Positions 1 to 5,015 of a stretch of DNA of 64,000 bases are shown here, piece after piece (position 1 is the first letter of the stretch; every line of letters starts with the position of its first letter). The notes under the pieces were generated by a model. That model did not search any database. It was not told the origin of the DNA and saw only the letters and a program-made list of their open reading frames with translations. The translations under genes and the position numbers were made by a program. Source of the DNA: Bryobacteraceae bacterium (GTDB taxonomy: Bacteria; Acidobacteriota; Terriglobia; Bryobacterales; Bryobacteraceae); NCBI GenBank assembly GCA_023384675.1, contig JAHDVK010000025.1, forward strand, positions 1 through 64,000, given 5' to 3'.

Positions 1-358
1 CGGCGTGCATGAAGTCGGGGATGCCGATGGTGCAGGCGTCGATGTTCTTGCCTTCTTTGTCGAGCAGTTCTCTGAAGTCGCGGTACAGCGGCAGCTTTTC
101 GTAACGCTTCAGCGTGGCGGAGGGCCGCCGCAAATCGACATCGCACAGCGCCACGATGTTCTCGGTCTGCGCCGCCTGGTTGAGAATCGCTCCGCCCTGC
201 CCCCCGCACCCGATGGCGGCCACGTTGAGCTTGTTGTAAAAAGGCTTGTATCCAAGGGCGCGCAGCGATGGCACACTGCCATACCCCGCCGCCGGAACAA
301 CGCCGGCAAGCAGCGAGCCATAAAAGAAATATCTGCGGGAAACGCCGTGGCTATTCAT
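1..358 (-). CDS. Gfo/Idh/MocA-family oxidoreductase, N-terminal part (truncated by window edge)
   Basis: About 119 residues from ATG at 358 run off the left edge. The start MNSHGVSRRYFF is a twin-arginine-like signal, so the protein is probably exported through the Tat system. A Rossmann nucleotide-binding motif follows (VAAIGCGGQGGAI, about residues 45-57), then VALCDVD, where the acidic residue ends the second strand, as in NAD(P)-dependent dehydrogenases of this family. The substrate-binding C-terminal domain lies outside the window. These enzymes oxidise sugars or inositol-like substrates; nothing here identifies the substrate. A second, complete family member is encoded on the same strand at 3735-5015, and the toxin-antitoxin islet lies between them. 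Confidence 0.9.
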   Translation of the reverse strand, partial: MNSHGVSRRYFFYGSLLAGVVPAAGYGSVPSLRALGYKPFYNKLNVAAIGCGGQGGAILNQAAQTENIVALCDVDLRRPSATLKRYEKLPLYRDFRELLDKEGKNIDACTIGIPDFMHA

Positions 359-500
359 GATGATCTTCTCCCGTCGCGGACCAGGTCTTGTCAGCCCGCG
401 ATCGTTATACACCCCCGATTCTATGACACGCGCAGAGCGCGCGGATCAAGTGAATAGTCGGATGTGCAGGCCATACCCTCTGGCCGCGGGGATCGGCCAA

Positions 501-1082
501 TCATTTTCGCGGCTGCGCAGTGCGCGGCGTGCGGCGACGGCTGCGCTCAGATGGCGCGGACCCTTCCGCGGCATTGTGTTCGGCTTGCGCGTCCAGCGGC
601 TTTGGCTGCTGCTTGGAGGTCAGCCGGAGCAGAGGCATTGGCGAAACGTGAAGTCCCATTCGGCCGGTCATAGATTGTACAAACTCCCGGAAAAATGGCC
701 AACAATTGAAGACAGCGTTGACATCTTTGAAGGCGTCCAATTCGGCTTGCGTTGGCTGATACCCTTCGTTCAAGCGGTAGGTCAGGCCAAAGCGACCCGA
801 GATTCGAACCACTGGGCCTTGCTCGGGAAGCCCGCCTGCCGGCTTGCCTTCGACACTGAGGCGGATCGCGAATCCGGCGCGGGAACCGGAAAGCGGCAAA
901 ACCTCAGGCGCAAGAGCAAGACTGAGGGAGAGAGGCTCGGGCGGCTCCGGAAACTGCTGCTCTACAGAGCACTGACTCTCCAGGAGCCGAATACTCTCGA
1001 TTTGAGCGTTCCGCTGAAACGCAGCGGAAGCCTTCACGGCTGCGCTGTCCTGGCTTAGCAAAAAGTCCACACGCGACTCCAT
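501..1082 (-). CDS. SecB-like chaperone of a toxin-antitoxin-chaperone (TAC) module
   Basis: 193 residues. The segment at about 118-144 (AFKDVNAVFNCWPFFREF followed by VQSMTGRMG) matches the conserved C-terminal helix region of SecB-like proteins, and the N-terminal half is compatible with the SecB beta-sheet fold. In known TAC systems such a dedicated SecB-like chaperone holds and folds the antitoxin so that it can neutralise the toxin. The gene is third in an operon, 8 bp after the stop of the MqsA-like antitoxin, matching the usual order toxin, antitoxin, chaperone. The last 30 or so residues are basic and low in complexity and may be disordered. Housekeeping SecB is less likely because of the operon context and the divergent ends. 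No other SecB is visible in the window. Confidence 0.72.
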   Translation of the reverse strand: MESRVDFLLSQDSAAVKASAAFQRNAQIESIRLLESQCSVEQQFPEPPEPLSLSLALAPEVLPLSGSRAGFAIRLSVEGKPAGGLPEQGPVVRISGRFGLTYRLNEGYQPTQAELDAFKDVNAVFNCWPFFREFVQSMTGRMGLHVSPMPLLRLTSKQQPKPLDAQAEHNAAEGSAPSERSRRRTPRTAQPRK

Positions 1083-1090
1083 AGATGAAC

Positions 1091-1627
1091 CTAGGCTGCA
1101 TACGAACAGTCAGGAGACCGGCCCGACGCCGGTCCACTCCCGGTCAACGGGCTAAAGCCAGCCCAATCAGATCGAGTCTCCGCTTGCACTGTGACGGGGA
1201 CAGGCCCAAGTCTGCTCTCAATCGGGAGGGCCGACTCCAATTCGCGCAGGTTCGTGCGAGCCGCTTCCACATCCGTGCAGAGGCGGATGAGGCGGTCGCT
1301 GGATTCGTCCTGGATTGCGCCGGCTTCCCATCGCTTGACACTGTTGACGCCGACGCCGAGGCGGCAGGCGAAGGCGCGTTGCGAAAGGCCCAACCGCTTG
1401 CGGGCGGCCTTGAACTCATCCGTGGTGAGAAGGCCGTGGGCGCGGCGGTACGCGTCGGCACTGGCGATGGAGTAGGCATCAGCCTGGGCGTCGGTCAAGA
1501 CGGTCTCGCCGCAGTGGTCGCAGACTTCAGCTTCGACCTGGACGCGAAACGACTCTCCACGCACATTGGCCTCAACGATGGCGGACTGGACCCGCATGGT
1601 ACCAATCCCGCAAACGAAGCATTTCAT
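1091..1627 (-). CDS. MqsA/HigA-type antitoxin with zinc ribbon, HTH and long C-terminal tail
   Basis: 178 residues from ATG at 1627, which overlaps the toxin stop codon as ATGA; upstream in-frame methionines would lie inside the toxin gene. The N-terminal zinc-binding part has paired CxxC motifs (Cys3/Cys6 and Cys36/Cys39). A Cro/CI-type helix-turn-helix follows at about 78-103 (LGLSQRAFACRLGV...VKRWEAG). This layout is that of MqsA-family antitoxins, which autorepress their operon. Residues 130-178 extend beyond the HTH and include an aromatic patch (SDWAGF). In TAC antitoxins such a tail acts as the chaperone-addiction region; assigning that role here is inference from the neighbouring SecB-like gene. 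Toxin binding would be expected through the zinc domain. Confidence 0.78.
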   Translation of the reverse strand: MKCFVCGIGTMRVQSAIVEANVRGESFRVQVEAEVCDHCGETVLTDAQADAYSIASADAYRRAHGLLTTDEFKAARKRLGLSQRAFACRLGVGVNSVKRWEAGAIQDESSDRLIRLCTDVEAARTNLRELESALPIESRLGPVPVTVQAETRSDWAGFSPLTGSGPASGRSPDCSYAA

Positions 1628-2094
1628 TTCTCTCTCCTCGGCAGAACAGGAGGATGACATGACCAGAACAGGACATGCGGCTTCTTCTCCTCCAGATGAA
1701 GCTGGAACTTCAGGTAGATCCCCGCCTTCAGTTCCAAGCTCTGAAAAAGGTATGGATAGCCCGGCGGCCTCTCGAGGTCGTGGGGCGGTTCGTAATCGAC
1801 CGGCTGGATTTCCGCCAATCGCCGGAGAACGAATGCGCGGCGTTCCAGCAGCGAGACATTGTAGTGATCCCGGATCTGGTCAACAAAATTGGAATGGTAG
1901 CGGGCGGTTCCGTCATTGACAGCCCTTTCGGCGATCTGGAGAGCTTCCTCGGGGTCGTGCCGGCCCAGATAGCCCTTGCTGATGACTTCTTCGTAGAACC
2001 TCTGCTCATACTTCCGGAAGTAGTTTTGTTTGTCTAACTCTTCCGCACGGGCCTTCCAGAGCGCCGGATATGGATTCTTGTTCGGGGCGCTCAT
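1624..2094 (-). CDS. Putative toxin of the TAC module, MqsR/HigB-like
   Basis: 156 residues from ATG at 2094, preceded by GGTGGG as ribosome binding site; a GTG at 2103 is an alternative. It is the first gene of the three-gene unit and overlaps the antitoxin start by four bases. The C-terminal strand pattern (GIYLKFQLHLEE...HVLFWSCH, about residues 125-147) resembles the final strands of MqsR-type mRNA interferases, where an YLK strand is followed by a hydrophobic strand. The N-terminal 100 residues are mostly helical and charged, and make the protein longer than MqsR (about 98 residues). Toxin identity therefore rests mainly on position and weak C-terminal resemblance. Expected activity, if correct, is ribosome-dependent or free mRNA cleavage. 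Confidence 0.55.
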   Translation of the reverse strand: MSAPNKNPYPALWKARAEELDKQNYFRKYEQRFYEEVISKGYLGRHDPEEALQIAERAVNDGTARYHSNFVDQIRDHYNVSLLERRAFVLRRLAEIQPVDYEPPHDLERPPGYPYLFQSLELKAGIYLKFQLHLEEKKPHVLFWSCHPPVLPRREK

Positions 2095-2128
2095 CGAACC
2101 CACCTATACGGTACCATATGGGCCCAAA

Positions 2129-2611
2129 CTAGGCAAGATCCTTGTCCGGGCGCTGGGCCGGAAGCGAGAGAAGTCTGGCGAGCAGGGCTTCTGCCTGGGT
2201 GCCGGCAACCTGGATGGGGCAAGCGGCGGGGGCGAGGATGGCGCGGGCGGCGTCGTCGTAGATGATGTTGGATTCGGGGTAGCCGCGGGCGGTTTTGGCG
2301 CGGATTTCGGTATCGAGGTCGTCGCGGGTGTCCGTGGCTTCCCAATAGCCACGGTTGATGGAGAAGTCGTCGCGGAGGGTGGCGTCGGGTTTCACGAAGG
2401 CGCCGGGGGCGAGTTTATAGGGGTGTTCGGGGATGAGTTGCCACTTGCGGCGGCGGGCGAGATCGGCGAGGAGGGTCTGGAAGGCGGAGCGGGTGGCGGA
2501 TTCGTGTTCCACGCCCGCTCCGCGAAATTCCCGCAGAGTCAGTTGGTATTTGTGCAGCAGTTTGTCCGCGGGCTGGATTTGGACTGGCACAGTTCCAACG
2601 AATTCTATCAT
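2129..2611 (-). pseudogene. N-terminal remnant of a large restriction-type enzyme (PD-(D/E)XK nuclease end)
   Basis: 160 codons from ATG at 2611. The sequence resembles the N-terminal nuclease domain of very large single-chain restriction/helicase/methylase proteins (type ISP-like): KLLHKYQLTLREFRGAG, then HESATRSAF, then KPDATLRD, then RGYWEATDT with DDLDTEI after it. Those proteins exceed 1000 residues, whereas this frame stops after about 160 and no helicase or methylase sequence follows. The expected E-x-K of the nuclease core reads E-A-T here (Glu91, Thr93), so the catalytic lysine appears lost. Both facts suggest a decayed fragment. A free-standing small protein derived from the domain cannot be excluded. 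It sits directly upstream of the TAC operon on the same strand. Confidence 0.55.
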
Positions 2612-2651
2612 CCCCGCCTTCGATTCCGGCCGAAATCCGATCTATGCGCAC

Positions 2652-3015
2652 GCGGCCCGAAGCGCAAAGCTCAGCCCAGTTCGCTCCACTCAGCCCGCTT
2701 GCGGGCCCGGTAGGCATGGTTGCAGAGCTGCGCGGCGCCGGCGGCGTAATGGCCGTCGAGCGCGTTCTCCAGGCTCGGCTTGTTGTCCACCACCGATTCC
2801 ACGAACCGCGCCACGTGCGTGGGGCCCCGCTGCACGCGGACCTCCTCTTCCGGCCGCCGCTGGGTCTCCGGCCTGCCCTCGAACGATTTCAAATACGCCC
2901 CGCGATGCCGCTTCGGGAAGTTCTCCGAGCCATACCGCTGGACCTCGGCGAACACCGGCTCCGAGAAGATGGTCAGCCGCCCGCCGTCAATTTGCATCGC
3001 GCCCTGATCCCCCAT
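2652..3015. repeat. Direct repeat, copy 1 (truncated dehydrogenase 3' end)
   Basis: 364 bp that match 3716-4079 at a constant offset of 1064 bp with about ten mismatches and no gaps, roughly 97% identity. The repeat corresponds to the last ~115 codons of the dehydrogenase at 3735-5015 plus about 19 bp beyond its stop. Weaker similarity continues about 20 bp to the left. The right boundary is sharp at the CCCCAT that ends both copies. The 700 bp between the copies carry hicBA. Confidence 0.95.
2671..3015 (-). pseudogene. Truncated duplicate of a Gfo/Idh/MocA oxidoreductase C-terminus
   Basis: In this stretch the reading frame encodes the same C-terminal 115 residues as the intact dehydrogenase at 3735-5015, from MGDQGAMQIDGG to RARKRAEWSELG, with few substitutions (for example S for P and G for E). 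No Rossmann domain or start region is present; the open frame continues upstream to 3090 only as unrelated sequence. It is therefore a gene fragment left by duplication, not a functional enzyme. The frame is still intact, so the duplication is probably recent or was corrected by gene conversion. Confidence 0.9.
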
Positions 3016-3130
3016 TGGCAGCGAGGCAGCGAGGGACAGTACACGCAATACACCCACATTGCCTCCCCCAGGAACAAAGGTCCGAAGCACCCTGCTCCGG
3101 GCCTGATCATTGTGGTCCGCGAAATCTCGA

Positions 3131-3154
3131 GCGGCCAGGACTCAGCCTGGCCGC
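3131..3154. promoter_or_regulatory. Perfect stem-loop upstream of hicB
   Basis: GCGGCCAGG at 3131-3139 pairs with CCTGGCCGC at 3146-3154 around a six-base loop. It lies 25 bp upstream of the hicB start codon. It could be an operator for the HicB autorepressor, a leader hairpin, or a terminator shielding the genes from upstream transcription. A run of C rather than T follows, so a classical terminator is less likely. Confidence 0.5.
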
Positions 3155-3179
3155 CCCCCCACAGCGCTACACTTAAGCT

Positions 3180-3401
3180 ATGCCGCGAAAGGCCAGCGTG
3201 GTCATCGAGAAGGACGTGCACGGCTACTACGCCTGGTGCCCGGAACTCAAAGGATGCCAATCCCAGGGCACAACCCTCGAAGAGACCCTCACCCACATCC
3301 GCGAAGCGATCGAACTCTACCTGGAAACCCTGCCGCCGGAGGAACGCGACCTGTTGTTGAGCCAGGAGATCCTCACGACTGCCGTCGAGGTGAATGCCTA
3401 A
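3180..3401 (+). CDS. hicB: HicB-family antitoxin
   Basis: 73 residues with the HicB fold signature: KASVVIEKDVHGYYAWCPEL, then GCQSQGTTLEETLTHIREAI, followed by the helix LYLETLPPEE. HicB proteins bind and inhibit the HicA mRNA interferase. This is the short form without a recognisable C-terminal DNA-binding domain. The order is antitoxin first, toxin second. The expected partner start codon (ATG at 3394) lies inside the last codons of this gene, so the pair is translationally coupled. The partner frame is shifted (see hicA). The pair sits exactly between two dehydrogenase-derived direct repeats, in an islet that also holds a TAC module. Confidence 0.88.
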   Translation: MPRKASVVIEKDVHGYYAWCPELKGCQSQGTTLEETLTHIREAIELYLETLPPEERDLLLSQEILTTAVEVNA

Positions 3402-3596
3402 ACACTACCTCGCTGGACCGCGGTCGAAGCCGAGCGCGCACTCCTGGAAGCAGGCTTCGTCTTGTTGCGTTCGAAAGGCAGCCACCGAATCTATTCGAAG
3501 GGTCCGCGCCGCGTCGTTGTGCCCTTCCACTCGTGGATTGTCCTGCATCCGAAGGTCGTCAAACAAGTCATAGAAGCCGTTTTGGAAGCACGTTAG
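3394..3596 (+). pseudogene. hicA: HicA-family mRNA interferase toxin, frameshifted at codon 3-4
   Basis: From 3402 to the TAG at 3594-3596 the frame reads as a complete HicA: TAVEAERALLEAGFVLLRSK, then GSHRIYSKGPRRVVVPFHSW and HPKVVKQVIEAV. The catalytic histidine of the GSH motif is present. This frame has no start codon of its own at the N-terminus. The natural start ATGCCTAAA at 3394 is one frame off; adding a single A to the AAA run would restore MPK-TLPRW and the usual HicA beginning. So there is a one-base deletion, a sequencing error, or -1 slippage at that A run. Without slippage the toxin would not be made. Internal CTG or TTG starts would remove the first helix. Confidence 0.72.
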
Positions 3597-3715
3597 ACCA
3601 TCTGGCCGCCAACGATAGCCCGCAGGCGCCTCCCCAACCCCCTCGCCCAATCCAACCAAGCGTAGGTGCCAACCAGGGAAAATGGTGTGATTTTCCAAAT
3701 CGACCCTATACGGAT

Positions 3716-4079
3716 GCGGCCCGAAGCGCAAACCTCAGCCCAGTTCGCTCCACTCGGCCCGCTTCCGGGCCCGGTACGCATGGTTGCAGAGCTGCGCGGC
3801 GCCGGCGGCGTAATGGCCGTCGAGCGCGTTCTCCAGGCTCGGCTTGTTGTCCACCACCGATTCCACGAACCGCGCCACGTGCGTGGGGCCCCGCTGCACG
3901 CGGACCTCCTCTTCCGGCCGCCGCTGGGTCTCCGGCCTGCCCTCGAACGATTTCAAATATGCCTCGCGATGCCGCTTCGGGAAGTTCTCCGAGCCATACC
4001 GCTGGACCTCGGCGAATACCGGCTCGGGGAAGATCGTCAGCCGCCCGCCGTCAATTTGCATCGCGCCCTGATCCCCCAT
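3716..4079. repeat. Direct repeat, copy 2 (3' end of the intact dehydrogenase gene)
   Basis: Partner of the repeat at 2652-3015 (offset 1064 bp, about ten mismatches). This copy is part of the intact gene 3735-5015 and is therefore the likely source. Recombination between the copies would delete hicBA and restore a single dehydrogenase end. Confidence 0.95.
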
Positions 4080-5015
4080 GATCCAGACGCCGCGCCCGCG
4101 GTTGCCCGAATTGCAGAGGTTCACGTAGAGATCCACGATGAAGCCCTCGGGGTATTCGAGCATCGAGTTCATCACGTCGGGCACGTCGCGGCCGTCGTTC
4201 CAGCGGAAGATGCCGCCCATCGAAACGGCCGCCGCCGGGTGCTTCACGTTCAGGATTTCGTGCAGCGTCGTGAACTGGTGGACGAACAGGTCCGTGGCCA
4301 CCCCTCCCGAAAACTCCCACCAGCAGCGCCAGCGGAAGAAGGTCTCGGCGCGGAAAGGCCGCGCCGGCCGCGCGCCGAGAAAGCGCTGCCAGTCCACGGT
4401 TTGCGGCGAGGCGTCGGGCGGCACCGGATAGATCCACGCGCCTTCGGCATTGTTGCGATGCTCGCTCAGCCGCACCATGTTCAGCTTGCCGAGCCGGCCC
4501 GAGGCCACCACCTCGCGCGCTTTCGCCGTCAGCGCCGACGTCTTGCCCTGGCTGCCGACCTGCAGCACCTGCTTCGGGCGCGCATTCGACGCGGCCACCA
4601 TGCGTTGGCCTTCAACGAAACTCCAGGAGATCGGTTTCTCGATGTACACATGCTTGCCGGCATCGAGCGCATCATGCACCATCCGTTCATGCAGATGGTC
4701 CGGCGTGGCGATACACACCGCCTGCACCTCTTTGTTGTCGAGCACCGCGCGGTAATCCTTGGTGGTCTGGATCGAGGAGCCAAGCTGCTCCTTCGCGCGT
4801 TCGAGGCAGCCGTCGTAAAGGTCGGCCACCGCGATGCCGCGCACGCCCGGCACTTCGGTGAACTCATCGATCAACTGCTTGCCGCGAATGCCGGAACCAA
4901 TGAAACCGACGGTGAGACCGCGGCCATTGATCGACTGTGCGGCGGCTTGCCCGGCGAGCGTGTACGTGACGGCGCCGGCGAGGAAAGATCGGCGGGAGGG
5001 AGACTTCATGTCCAT
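3735..5015 (-). CDS. Tat-exported Gfo/Idh/MocA-family oxidoreductase
   Basis: 426 residues, complete. It begins with a Tat signal (SPSRRSFLAGAV) and a likely cleavage region near AAAQS. The Rossmann fold follows (LTVGFIGSGIRGKQL, about 34-48), with VADLYD as the second-strand acidic end. EKPISWS near residue 123 carries the family's EKP lysine that contacts nicotinamide and substrate. The C-terminal half is the alpha/beta domain typical of exported family members in Acidobacteria and Planctomycetes. The start ATG at 5015 shares one base with the stop of the WaaA-LpxK gene upstream (TGATG); a second ATG at 5009 is possible. The 3' end is duplicated at 2652-3015. The substrate is unknown. Confidence 0.9.
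   Translation of the reverse strand: MDMKSPSRRSFLAGAVTYTLAGQAAAQSINGRGLTVGFIGSGIRGKQLIDEFTEVPGVRGIAVADLYDGCLERAKEQLGSSIQTTKDYRAVLDNKEVQAVCIATPDHLHERMVHDALDAGKHVYIEKPISWSFVEGQRMVAASNARPKQVLQVGSQGKTSALTAKAREVVASGRLGKLNMVRLSEHRNNAEGAWIYPVPPDASPQTVDWQRFLGARPARPFRAETFFRWRCWWEFSGGVATDLFVHQFTTLHEILNVKHPAAAVSMGGIFRWNDGRDVPDVMNSMLEYPEGFIVDLYVNLCNSGNRGRGVWIMGDQGAMQIDGGRLTIFPEPVFAEVQRYGSENFPKRHREAYLKSFEGRPETQRRPEEEVRVQRGPTHVARFVESVVDNKPSLENALDGHYAAGAAQLCNHAYRARKRAEWSELG

Noticed and set aside
799-811. A tRNA T-loop-like sequence (GGTTCGAATC on the minus strand)
   Set aside because: It lies inside the SecB-like coding frame with no acceptor or anticodon stems around it, so it is chance resemblance.
3394-3731. 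Alternative small protein in the ATG (3394) frame of hicA
   Set aside because: That frame gives a Ser/Arg-rich sequence with no family match, whereas the neighbouring frame is a full HicA.
2652-4079. Direct repeats as ends of an insertion sequence
   Set aside because: They are direct copies of a host gene end, not inverted terminal repeats, and no transposase lies between them.
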